A stretch of DNA of 64,000 bases. It comes from Lachnospiraceae bacterium (lineage in GTDB: Bacteria; Bacillota; Clostridia; Lachnospirales; Lachnospiraceae). Position numbers and translations under genes: made by a program. The stretch covers positions 310,001 through 374,000 of the forward strand of contig CABJAM010000002.1 of NCBI GenBank assembly GCA_902363555.1. The letters are read 5' to 3'. Of this stretch, positions 41,611 through 49,282 are shown piece by piece. The first letter of the stretch is position 1; the number at the start of each line of letters is the position of its first letter. The notes under the pieces are model-generated. The model was not told the DNA's origin. It made no database searches and saw only the letters and a program-made list of their open reading frames with translations.

Positions 41611-41818
41611 CGTGGTGAGCAAGCTCCTGCTTTCGGCTCGTCGCTTCGCGCATCCGGCTACGCTTTGCTACGCCGGATCGCGGCGGTCGCCAAAATGGTG
41701 AGCAAGCTCCCGCTTTTGGCTCGTCACTTCGTGCATCCGGCTCCGCTTTGCTTCGCCGGATCGCGGCGGTCGCCAAAAAGGTGAGCAAGCTCCCCTTTTT
41801 GGCTCGTCGCTTCGCGCA
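41594..41818. repeat. 83-bp tandem repeat array, GGCTCGT family
   Basis: GGTGAGCAAGCTC recurs at 41614, 41697 and 41780, exactly 83 bp apart. Each unit also has GGCTCGTC.CTTCG.GCA, then the hairpin ATCCGGC...GCCGGAT, then CGCGGCGGTCGCCA. The array fills the gap between the MFS and rpsR genes, and a partial unit (GGCAGCGGTCGCTAA) supplies the MFS stop codon. The third unit is cut short by the terminator at 41818. Not protein-coding: 83 is not a multiple of three. Confidence 0.85.
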
Positions 41819-41859
41819 AAAAAGGCTGAATCCCGGGATGGTTCCGGGGTTCAGCCTTT
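41818..41859. terminator. Terminator between rpsR and the repeat array
   Basis: AAAGGCTGAATCCCGG (41821-41836) pairs with CCGGGGTTCAGCCTTT (41844-41859) almost perfectly. T or A runs flank it on both sides, so it serves the rpsR transcript on the minus strand and possibly plus-strand read-through. Confidence 0.85.
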
Positions 41860-41867
41860 GATTTTAA

Positions 41868-42128
41868 TTAATCCTGTACGTATGGCATTAAAGCGATATG
41901 ACGTGCTCTCTTGATTGCTACAGTCAGAGCTCTCTGATGCTTTGCACAGTTGCCTGTGATTCTTCTGGGAAGAATTTTTCCTCTTTCAGAGACATATCTT
42001 TTTAATTTATTAACGTCCTTGTAATCGATAACTGCGTTTTTATCAGCACAGTATACGCATACTTTTTTTCTTCTGCGGCCGCCACGTCTTTTCATAGGGC
42101 CATCGCTTCTCTCTTTGTTGTATGGCAT
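41868..42128 (-). CDS. rpsR: 30S ribosomal protein S18
   Basis: 86 residues, started at MPYNKERSDG (ATG at 42128, preceded by GAAGGAGG). The family motif is complete: CVYCADKNAVIDYKD, LKRYVSERGKILPRRITGNC, AKHQRALTVAIKRARHIALM. The pair CVYC at the N-terminal side is the zinc-type form. Last gene of the rpsF-ssb-rpsR operon; the protein binds S6 on the platform of the small subunit. Confidence 0.97.
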   Translation of the reverse strand: MPYNKERSDGPMKRRGGRRRKKVCVYCADKNAVIDYKDVNKLKRYVSERGKILPRRITGNCAKHQRALTVAIKRARHIALMPYVQD

Positions 42129-42160
42129 TATAATGACCTCCTTCAAACAACTTTCAATCT

Positions 42161-42625
42161 TTAACTAAATGGTAATTCCTCGTCAATTCCCTCAGGAATG
42201 TTCATGAAACCGTCGCCAATGGCTGCACTGGGTGCCGGTCTTTCAGGGGCTGCCTGGTAGCTGCTTCCACCGCCGTAGCCGCCGCCACTGTTCTGGCTGG
42301 CTGCTGCTTTGCTTTCAGCAAATTCCTGCTCGTCAACAATAACGTCTGTGGTATACACCTTAACGCCATCCTTGTTCACGTAGCTGCCTGTCTGAATCCG
42401 TCCTGTAAGCGCAATCTTTGTGCCCTGTCTGAGGTACTTTTCAGCAAACTCAGCACTGCGGCCAAATGCCGTACAGCTTATAAAATCCGCATTGCTTTCA
42501 CCGTCACGTTTGTATGTGCGGTCTACGGCCAGCGTGTACTTGGCAATTGCAGTTGCTCTCTCACCCTGTGAGTATCTGATTTCTGGATCTCTCGTTAATC
42601 GTCCCATTAAAATAACTTTATTCAT
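42161..42625 (-). CDS. ssb: Single-stranded DNA-binding protein
   Basis: 154 residues. The OB fold (1-105) starts MNKVILMGRLTRDPEIRY, with FISCTAFGRSAEFAEKYL and TGRIQTGSYVNKDGVKVYTT. A Gly/Ser/Pro-rich flexible linker follows, and the acidic tip DEELPFS, which recruits replication and repair partners, is intact. It lies between rpsF and rpsR, as in other Firmicutes. Confidence 0.97.
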   Translation of the reverse strand: MNKVILMGRLTRDPEIRYSQGERATAIAKYTLAVDRTYKRDGESNADFISCTAFGRSAEFAEKYLRQGTKIALTGRIQTGSYVNKDGVKVYTTDVIVDEQEFAESKAAASQNSGGGYGGGSSYQAAPERPAPSAAIGDGFMNIPEGIDEELPFS

Positions 42626-42649
42626 GCTATTCGGACCTTCCTCTCCTGA

Positions 42650-42937
42650 TTAAGCGTCCTGTCTAACGCATAAATAACGAATAACGTTTTCCATAATACG
42701 AATGCGGTGTTCGATTTCATTCGGGCAATTTGTATCAGATTCAAAAGTGATGAAGTAGTAAAAGCCTTCTTTCATTTTCTGAATTTCGTAAGCGAGTCTT
42801 CTCTTACCCCATTCATCAACATTTACTACGGTACCACCGAAACGATCGATATAACCTTTGATTTTTTCGATTGTAGCGGTTCTTGCGTCATCTTCGATCT
42901 TTGCACTAACTACAACAGTTAATTCGTACTTATTCAT
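42650..42937 (-). CDS. rpsF: 30S ribosomal protein S6
   Basis: 95 residues, started at MNKYELTVVVSAK (ATG at 42937, preceded by AAGGAGGTG). VNVDEWGKRRLAYEIQKMKE and GFYYFITFESD are family signatures. First gene of the operon with ssb and rpsR. The S6-S18 complex is known to bind rpsF leader RNA in many bacteria. Here the leader contains two hairpins, but I could not see the consensus binding motif. Confidence 0.97.
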   Translation of the reverse strand: MNKYELTVVVSAKIEDDARTATIEKIKGYIDRFGGTVVNVDEWGKRRLAYEIQKMKEGFYYFITFESDTNCPNEIEHRIRIMENVIRYLCVRQDA

Positions 42938-43055
42938 GCTAAGCGCACCTCCTTCTGGTCTTTTGGCCCTCTGCTTCGCAGAGAGCAAGGATGTAATTTG
43001 TCTGTGAGCGTGTCTCACAGCTTATAAGGATAGCATGTTTTTTGCCTAAAATCAA
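42938..43055 (-). promoter_or_regulatory. rpsF operon promoter and structured leader
   Basis: On the minus strand TTGATT (43055-43050), a 17-bp spacer, and TATCCT (43032-43027) make a sigma-A-type promoter. Transcription should begin near 43020. The predicted RNA starts at once with the hairpin CTGTGAG-acacg-CTCACAG (43020-43002). A second hairpin, CTCTGCgaaGCAGAG, follows at about 42984-42969. The leader is about 80 nt long. Confidence 0.6.
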
Positions 43056-43202
43056 GCATTTTTTACAGTTATTACCGAATTTTTTTGCCGCATTTGATCT
43101 GGAGCGGAAAAATCCATTCCGCCACCCCCAAACGTTTCCTTAATTATACATAGACAGGTGTTTCAAAGCTGCCGGTTCCAGGAACCTTTCTTTTATTCTT
43201 GC

Positions 43203-43397
43203 TCACAGGCCTCTGCTGGATGCCGGCGTGATCTGGCGGACATTGCGTTCCACCTGTTTTCTTGGTATCATAATCTGATGGCCGCATCCGGTGCACTTGA
43301 GACGGAAGTCGGCGCCGATGCGCAATACCTCCCATTCATAGCTGCCGCACGGATGCTTCTTTTTTAATTTTACAACATCTCCTACCTGAATATCCAT
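43203..43397 (-). CDS. DUF951 protein (YyzM-like)
   Basis: 64 residues, started at MDIQVGDVVKLKKKHPCGSY. The family signature WEVLRIGADFRLKCTGCGHQ (zinc-ribbon-like CxxC), then IMIPRKQVERNVR, is complete. It lies just upstream of rpsF on the same strand, as in Bacillus and relatives. Small SH3-like fold, function unknown. The gap between it and rpsF at 43056-43202 shows no other gene. Confidence 0.9.
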   Translation of the reverse strand: MDIQVGDVVKLKKKHPCGSYEWEVLRIGADFRLKCTGCGHQIMIPRKQVERNVRQITPASSRGL

Positions 43398-43725
43398 TGG
43401 TTCACCTCTGACATTTTCAATCCGATTATACATTCGTGGTGTTCATAAAACAGTATAACATTAAAGTGGAAATTTTGCAAAAGATTGAATAAAAGAAAGG
43501 AACATCGATTGGAACTGATGTATTTAGTATAACAAAAATTCCGGGAATTTCAAGAGGGCGGCACCCACAATCCATCGACAGGATGCGACATGGCCGGACA
43601 GGTTTTTACTTGCTTTGACATATGGTGACAAAATCAAATATTTTTCCAGAAGGCTCCGAACAGTTGCCAAGCTGCCACAAAGCAGGCCCCGTCACATCAG
43701 ACAGCGCCTGCCTCTTTAGATCCTA
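43398..43725. other. Gene-free stretch upstream of the DUF951 gene
   Basis: This 328-bp stretch has no supported gene. Near its left end lies the presumed promoter region of the DUF951 gene. Near the right end, GCAGGC (43682-43687) and GCCTGC (43706-43711) form a weak hairpin about 15 bp past the stop codon of the minus-strand binding-protein gene, possibly its terminator. A lone GAACAGTT octamer occurs at about 43662. Confidence 0.45.
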
Positions 43726-45357
43726 TTATTTTTCCTCCATCCACGCATCCAACTGCGTCTGATAGCACGCCACTATTTTTTCCGCGCCTGTGGCTTTAAG
43801 CTTATCCAAAAATTCACTGTAAACCGCCTCATCGGCCATACCGGTTTCCACCTGAGGACGATATTGTGAAATAACATTAATGATTGCCGAAAGTTCATTG
43901 GTCACCGACGAGGTATCACAGCTAAATCCCAGATATGCAGACAGTTTACAATTCCTTGTTGCTGCCAGCGACTGCTCACGTATGTCCTTATCCATCCCCT
44001 CCCATGGCAAAATAAGAAATTGATTGCCGTAAATAAAATCATTGGTGTGATATGCGGGCGTTTCGTTCCCTTCAATATACTTTGCCACACCGTCCACCAC
44101 CTCATAATCCACATCTTCAATCCCCCATGCCAGCAGGTTACATATACGTTCATCAGTATACATCAGGTTTAAAAATGTCATCGCTGCTTCCGGCTCCCTG
44201 GCAGTAGATGGCACGCTCCAGACAAATTTCGTACAGGACCCGGTGGTGATCGGCTGGTCCAGGATTTTTACACAGGTCATATCCATGCCACAGGCTGCCG
44301 ATTTGGCCGATTCGATCCCCAGCTCGGAATTACTGAAAAATGAAAATGCAGCATCGGACTTAACAAGGGTCTGCCCCATATCCGTTGTGGTGGCTGCATC
44401 CTTGTACACATATCCCTTCTCATACCAATCCCGCATTATTTCATACATCCTGCGGTATTCTTCTGTCTCATAGTTCAGCCTTACCACAGGGTCGCTGCTA
44501 TATGGATCAATAGATATCATCCGGTTGCGGTCACCTAACGTATCATAGCAGGTCATATCCGAAAAAGTACCAGCACCGATATAATCACTTTCCTGAGCCA
44601 TACATTCCCCCGGATTGGTAGACACAAGGCCCGCCAGATAAGACCACTTCTCACTGCTTTTTACGGCCTGAAGAATTTCTTCATACTCAGCCAGCGACGT
44701 CATATTTCTGGCTTTTTCCAGAAGCCCAAGATCCTCCAGTACATCGGTGCGCATGACAATATATTCGCTGCATGCCAGATTTCGATACCCCGTGACGCCA
44801 TAAAGCTTTCCGGAAATGGTTGTGCCCCGGACAAAGTCTCCCAGAAGCTCTTTAATATCGGCGCCGTAAGTGTCAAGCAGATCCGAGATTTCCGACAATT
44901 GCCCCTGTGCCTGCATATTTGTGTAGGAGGATGCGCCGGACGGCATGGTCATAAGCAGATCTGCCGTTTCATTGGAGGACATCATCAGGCCAATCTGCCG
45001 GTCGTAACTTCCGCTTTCGATCATCATCAGAGTTACATGCGCATTAATTTCCGCCTCCGTAATCTTATTGACTTCATCTTCCACTGCCTTCAGTCCTGTG
45101 GGAATAGCTCCCATGGACGGAATAACCACAACGATTTCCGCCATATCCGTGGTGTCATTGGCATTGCTATCATCATCATTTTTATTTTTATGGCTATCTC
45201 CACCGTCATTTTCCCCAGCGTTTTTGACCGAAGCCTTGGCTGCCGGCGCATCACCCGTTATATCTGAGCTTTGGGAATACTCCCGCTTCCCACAGCCAGA
45301 AAGCATTGCCAAACATAAGCTCACCAGGAGTACACAGGAAAACATTCTTTTAAACAT
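43726..45357 (-). CDS. Extracellular sugar-binding lipoprotein beside the sulfatase
   Basis: A 543-residue family 1 solute-binding protein. The lipobox is LSGC (LCLAMLSGCGKREYSQ), with a Lys/Asn/Asp-rich spacer (NAGENDGGDSHKNKNDDDSN). Mature motifs are IVVVIPSMGAIPTGLKAVED, the LMMSSNETADLLMTMPSG segment, VPSTAREPEAAMTFLNLMY and NLLAWGIEDVDYEVVDGVAK. It lies 29 bp after the sulfatase gene in the same direction, likely in one operon. No permease is attached; the LplB-LplC pair at 48.4-50.2 kb could serve it. Confidence 0.9.
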   Translation of the reverse strand: MFKRMFSCVLLVSLCLAMLSGCGKREYSQSSDITGDAPAAKASVKNAGENDGGDSHKNKNDDDSNANDTTDMAEIVVVIPSMGAIPTGLKAVEDEVNKITEAEINAHVTLMMIESGSYDRQIGLMMSSNETADLLMTMPSGASSYTNMQAQGQLSEISDLLDTYGADIKELLGDFVRGTTISGKLYGVTGYRNLACSEYIVMRTDVLEDLGLLEKARNMTSLAEYEEILQAVKSSEKWSYLAGLVSTNPGECMAQESDYIGAGTFSDMTCYDTLGDRNRMISIDPYSSDPVVRLNYETEEYRRMYEIMRDWYEKGYVYKDAATTTDMGQTLVKSDAAFSFFSNSELGIESAKSAACGMDMTCVKILDQPITTGSCTKFVWSVPSTAREPEAAMTFLNLMYTDERICNLLAWGIEDVDYEVVDGVAKYIEGNETPAYHTNDFIYGNQFLILPWEGMDKDIREQSLAATRNCKLSAYLGFSCDTSSVTNELSAIINVISQYRPQVETGMADEAVYSEFLDKLKATGAEKIVACYQTQLDAWMEEK

Positions 45358-45386
45358 AGTAAACCTCCTTATCTACAATCCCCAAT

Positions 45387-46838
45387 TTAAGTCAAAGGCC
45401 TAACAACATCCGAAGTACGCACATACCATGCCAGCATTTCCTTCTCCATTTCTAAAATCTTTTCCTGGTACCGTGCCTTGCGGTAGCTATTGCGCTCCTC
45501 CAAAGGGTCCTCCGACAGATCATAAAATTCATTTTCGCCATTGGAACGCACAATGAGCTTATAGGGCCCCCGGCGCATCATCGTACCCCGGCAGACGCTC
45601 TCCCCCTGCTCCTGCTGGATCATCATCTTCGGATAATACACACAATTCTTTTTCAGTAAAAAAGAATAATCCCTCTCGGTTCCTTCAAAGCACTGCGGCT
45701 CTCTTAAGTCATAGCCGCCCTCGCAAAATACAGCGGCTTGGAGATCACCGGCAGCGCCCTCAAGCTGAGCTTTTAGCGAATGACCGAACTGATCATGGGT
45801 TATAGGCACTTGTGCATAATCCATAACCGTAGGAAAAATATCAATTTCCGACACAGGCTCCGGCACCCGATGACCACGCTCTCCTCCGGGTGCACGTATG
45901 ATAAGCGGCACACGGGTCAGATTGTCATAAAAGCAATTGGGCCATTTTTCCACAAGGCCATAATCTCCGGCAAAATCCCCATGATCCGAAGTAACGATGA
46001 CCATCGTATCCTCCGCCAGCCCATTTCTATCGAGAGCGTCCAAAACCCGCCCAAGCATATCGTCACAGTAAGTTACCATTCCCTGATACACCGCGGCACA
46101 CTTTTTAAAAACATCCGGGTGAATGCTGTCAAACCCGGAATACTCCCGCAGCAGCCGCACAAAGGAGGGCTGCTGCTCCTGCTGCGCCTCGCGCAGTGTG
46201 AATTTTTCAGGATCATACATATCATAGTAGTGCTTTGTCGTTACATAGGGTGCGTGGGGATTATTAATGGATATAAACAGGAAAAACGGTGTATCTTCTT
46301 TTTTATAATTATCCAGAAACTCCACCCCCCGCATAACCGTCCGGGTATCCTGCATATCCTCAAGCTCGCTATCGTCCATGGCAGGAAAAAGCATCGTATA
46401 GTCATCCCCAAATAAATGGCGGCCTTTCCCCTTCCCTTCTTTGGCAGGGCTTTCCTTCCAAATGCTTTCACTTTCCGTGCGCAAACCGCCGCAACTGTCA
46501 TACTCTGTGACTGATTGTTCCAGCGCATCCGGATCAAGTGCATGGTTTTTTCCATACAAATGCACCTGATAGCCATGGGCTTTCAGACTTTTCAAAAAAT
46601 TGGGCTCTGTCGGCGTAAGAAAATTCAAAAGGCTGCGAAAGCCGCTCACATGAGGATACCATCCGGTCAGCAGGGAGCAGCGGGAACCCACACAGACAGG
46701 ATTTTGTACATAATGATTTTCAAATAAGGTGCCCTCCGCTGCAAGACGGTCATAGTTGGGCGTCCTTGCTGCCGGATGACCGTAGCATCCAAGATTTTCC
46801 GCCCGCATTTCATCCGGAAAAAATAATACATAATTCAT
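45387..46838 (-). CDS. Sulfatase (type I, formylglycine)
   Basis: A 483-residue sulfatase without a signal peptide, thus probably cytoplasmic. The signature is NPVCVGSRCSLLTGWYPHVS: Cys49 is the residue to be converted to formylglycine, Arg53 and the following TG are in place, but position +2 is Gly instead of the usual Pro or Ala. Metal and sulfate ligands are expected in FFPDEMRAENLGCYGHPAAR, HLYGKNHALD, INNPHAPYVTTKH and VTSDHGDFAGDYGLVEKW. It should release sulfate from imported sulfated sugars. A maturase (anSME) is not encoded in the window. It is divergent from an RpiR-type gene. Confidence 0.9.
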   Translation of the reverse strand: MNYVLFFPDEMRAENLGCYGHPAARTPNYDRLAAEGTLFENHYVQNPVCVGSRCSLLTGWYPHVSGFRSLLNFLTPTEPNFLKSLKAHGYQVHLYGKNHALDPDALEQSVTEYDSCGGLRTESESIWKESPAKEGKGKGRHLFGDDYTMLFPAMDDSELEDMQDTRTVMRGVEFLDNYKKEDTPFFLFISINNPHAPYVTTKHYYDMYDPEKFTLREAQQEQQPSFVRLLREYSGFDSIHPDVFKKCAAVYQGMVTYCDDMLGRVLDALDRNGLAEDTMVIVTSDHGDFAGDYGLVEKWPNCFYDNLTRVPLIIRAPGGERGHRVPEPVSEIDIFPTVMDYAQVPITHDQFGHSLKAQLEGAAGDLQAAVFCEGGYDLREPQCFEGTERDYSFLLKKNCVYYPKMMIQQEQGESVCRGTMMRRGPYKLIVRSNGENEFYDLSEDPLEERNSYRKARYQEKILEMEKEMLAWYVRTSDVVRPLT

Positions 46839-47354
46839 ATAAAACCTCCGTTTACTTATTTGCGTCCAAATCAGCCGCTTAGTATTTTATATCGCTACGA
46901 GCACTTAGCGCCTGTATTTTAGGCACTTACGTGCGATGCATATAAAATTCTTAGCGGGCGTCTTTTGGCCGCTTAGTATTTTATAGCTTATATTTTATCA
47001 TATCTGAGATTTTTTTGAGATTCTGACCAGAACGCGAAGCGGTCAGAGATGCATTTGGATCGTTCAATTTTTGAACTATTATAGAATATTCTGAAAATTC
47101 TCGATTTTATAATTAACCGCAACCGTTCAAATGAGCCGAACTGTTTTATAAACCGCCAATTTGCAAGAAAAACTTGATGTCTGACTTGCACATCGACGTA
47201 ATTCCTATTATAGTAGTATTTAAGATGAATTGTGAAAAAAATTCATCGCCGTCCTTCGGCAACTGTTCAGAAGAACCGAACGGTTACGTCACCGATTACC
47301 AAAAACAGTTTTTTTAATACACCGATTAAAATTTTAAAATACGAGGGATATACC
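46839..47354. other. Divergent regulatory region with palindromes
   Basis: This 516-bp stretch between the sulfatase gene and the RpiR-type gene has no supported gene. It holds GCCGCTTAGTATTTTATA twice (46872-46889 and 46968-46985). The first copy also pairs with TATAAAATTCTTAGCGG around 46930-46948 to make a fold-back. GAACTGTT-type palindromes lie at 47121-47152 (AACCGTTC...GAACTGTTTTATAAACC) and 47261-47287 (AACTGTTC...GAACGGTTAC). Promoters for both genes must lie here too. Confidence 0.6.
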
Positions 47355-48167
47355 ATGGGAACTAATGCGAACAGTGATACTCCGATATCTGCTCTGGCAG
47401 CAGAATATAATTTTTTAAAGGGACATAGCATCGAAAAGCGCACCGCCCAGCTCGTGCTTAAAAATATTACCAGGATACCGGAGCTCACGCTGGAACAGGC
47501 CGCCATGCTCTGTGATGTTTCAGTATCCACATTTTCAAGATTTTGTAAAGATATGGGCTATGAATCCTATACCGCTTTCCGTATGAAGATCAAGGATGCA
47601 TTGGCCTCCTATGAATTTAAGCCGCAGATTTACCGGGGTACGCAGGCTTGCACCTGCGAGAATTTTATAGATATTTTCAGCGAATCCCTTCAGACGGATC
47701 TGGCCAACTTCCGCGCCCATTTCCGCCCTGAGGATTATGCCAGCCTGGCGGACCGGCTGCACCAGTCCACGCATATTTACTTTCACGATACGGTTTATTC
47801 CACCATACGGCTGTCTCTTCAGGCAGATCTGGCAGTCACCGGAAAAATGGTAACCTTCTCCCCAAACATTCCCGAGCAGCGTCGGGATGTCATAACCGCC
47901 CAGCCCGGCGACCTGTTCATTCTTAATTACGATGACCATGTGCGGAGCAAGGAAATATTTAACACGATCAAACAGCTCCGGGCAAAAAATGCCGGTATCA
48001 TCATTGCCCTGATGACCTCTACCCGGCAGATTTCCGCCGCCGATGACTGCGATTATGTGTTTGAGGTCGGCCGCGGCGCCACAGCTTTATCGGATATAAT
48101 GCTGCGGGATCTGGCGTGTCAGTATTTGTCGATGGTTTACCGTGAAAAATATATTTCTGGGAAATAA
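47355..48167 (+). CDS. RpiR-family transcriptional regulator (HTH plus SIS domain)
   Basis: A 270-residue protein started at MGTNANSDTP (ATG at 47355 with GAGGGA upstream). The N-terminal RpiR helix-turn-helix is KRTAQLVLKNITRIPELTLE, then QAAMLCDVSVSTFSRFCKDM. The SIS domain follows (about 95-260): IYFHDTVYSTIRLSLQADLA, FILNYDDHVRSKEIFNTI and VFEVGRGATALSDIMLRDLA. SIS domains bind phosphosugars. The gene is divergent from the sulfatase gene, which is its likely target. Confidence 0.9.
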   Translation: MGTNANSDTPISALAAEYNFLKGHSIEKRTAQLVLKNITRIPELTLEQAAMLCDVSVSTFSRFCKDMGYESYTAFRMKIKDALASYEFKPQIYRGTQACTCENFIDIFSESLQTDLANFRAHFRPEDYASLADRLHQSTHIYFHDTVYSTIRLSLQADLAVTGKMVTFSPNIPEQRRDVITAQPGDLFILNYDDHVRSKEIFNTIKQLRAKNAGIIIALMTSTRQISAADDCDYVFEVGRGATALSDIMLRDLACQYLSMVYREKYISGK

Positions 48168-48214
48168 GTAAAAGCCGCGTTCCCGGAGCCATAAAGATGC
48201 TCTGGAAGCGCGGC
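48162..48214 (-). terminator. Terminator downstream of the first LplB/LplC cassette
   Basis: GCCGCGTTCC (48174-48183) pairs with GGAAGCGCGGC (48204-48214, one bulge), and on the minus strand the stem runs into TTTTACTTATTT. It lies about 155 bp past the permease stop codon, with a gene fragment in between. Confidence 0.55.
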
Positions 48215-48216
48215 AT

Positions 48217-48322
48217 GGCCAACTTTGAAGGCTTCCTTTGTATACTCCGGCACACCGATATCCTCCAGATTTTTCTGAAATATTTTCTCAATAACGCTGT
48301 TGGGCACCAGATTAGGAGCCAC
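48217..48322 (-). pseudogene. Fragment of an amidohydrolase-like gene
   Basis: The minus frame reads PNLVPNSVIEKIFQKNLEDI, then GVPEYTKEAFKVGHAALPEH. A run of the type ...L.NL..IG.PE.TKE... is familiar from M20/AbgB-type amidohydrolases, but nothing upstream or downstream continues it, and no start is supported. I regard it as a gene scrap left between the permease gene and the terminator hairpin. Confidence 0.35.
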
Positions 48323-48368
48323 CCTGCGGCGGCTCCATATCCTACTTCGATTCTATCTCCAAAAGGTA

Positions 48369-49268
48369 TCAGCCCTTGACAGCTCCCAGAGTGATTCCTT
48401 TCGCAAAGTTTTTCTGTACAAACGGATAAACAATAGCGATTGGCAAAATACCAATAACCGCAATCGCCATCCGGACCGTCGCCGACGGTATCGCGGACAT
48501 ATCCACCGCCTGTCCGACAACAGCATTTGTAGAAAGGAACTGTATTTCCTGGATCATACGGTTCAAAAGGTTCTGTATCGTATAAAGGCTTGTTTTCGTC
48601 GTTAAAAAGTAAAGTCCATTCTGCCAGTCGTTCCAGTAAAGGATCATTGTAAACATAACAACTGTGGCAATAATCGGTTTGGACATTGGAATAGCGACCT
48701 TTTTAAAAATTTGAAACTCGCTGGCCCCATCAATCGCTGCCGCCTCAAGAACTTCACCCGGAAGATTTGTTATAAAATAGCTGCGCATAAGCATAATATA
48801 ATAAGCGCGGACAAGCAGATATGGAACAATCAACGCAAAAATTGTATTTTTTATATGGAAGGTTCCCGTATACATAAGATACGTCGGAACAAGTCCACCA
48901 TTAAAAAGCATCGTAAAAAAGACAAAAAACGTTAAAAATTTCTTTCCCGGCAAGTTATTTTTTGAAATGGCGTAGGCCAGTGAGGTTGTCAATAATATAC
49001 TTACCGAGGTGCCTATGCCTGTAACTACAAAGGACATGCCGTAGGCTCTGAGAATCTCAAATCCACTGCCTATAAGATATTTATATGCGGATATACTGAG
49101 CTTCTTTGGGAAAAAGCTATAACCATCTCTGACCAGGCTGGTATTATCACTAAAGGATGAGATGAGAAGCAGGGCCAGGGGGATCAGGCAGAAAACAACA
49201 ATAATAATCATAAAAGCATTGCCAAAAATATCAAACCGGCTTATTTTTTTTCTTTTTCTGACTTTCAT
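48369..49268 (-). CDS. Carbohydrate ABC permease, LplC type (cassette 1)
   Basis: A 299-residue, six-helix permease. The coupling loop is VLEAAAIDGASEFQIFKKVA, and WNDWQNGLYFLTTKTSLYTI is family-typical. It ends in VYPFVQKNFAKGITLGAVKG. GGGG precedes the ATG. Last gene of cassette 1 (kinase, regulator, binding protein, LplB, LplC). Its counterpart at 56627 is very similar over the whole length. Confidence 0.92.
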   Translation of the reverse strand: MKVRKRKKISRFDIFGNAFMIIIVVFCLIPLALLLISSFSDNTSLVRDGYSFFPKKLSISAYKYLIGSGFEILRAYGMSFVVTGIGTSVSILLTTSLAYAISKNNLPGKKFLTFFVFFTMLFNGGLVPTYLMYTGTFHIKNTIFALIVPYLLVRAYYIMLMRSYFITNLPGEVLEAAAIDGASEFQIFKKVAIPMSKPIIATVVMFTMILYWNDWQNGLYFLTTKTSLYTIQNLLNRMIQEIQFLSTNAVVGQAVDMSAIPSATVRMAIAVIGILPIAIVYPFVQKNFAKGITLGAVKG

Positions 49269-49282
49269 AATTCCACCCCTTT

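Noticed and set aside
41573..41788. 71-codon minus-strand frame across the 83-bp repeat
   Set aside because: The repeat period of 83 bp shifts frame between units, so no coding constraint is possible; the frame is chance.
41594..41818. CRISPR-like array
   Set aside because: Units are tandem with no unique spacers of regular length between them, no cas genes are near, and the unit (83 bp) is far too long for a CRISPR repeat.
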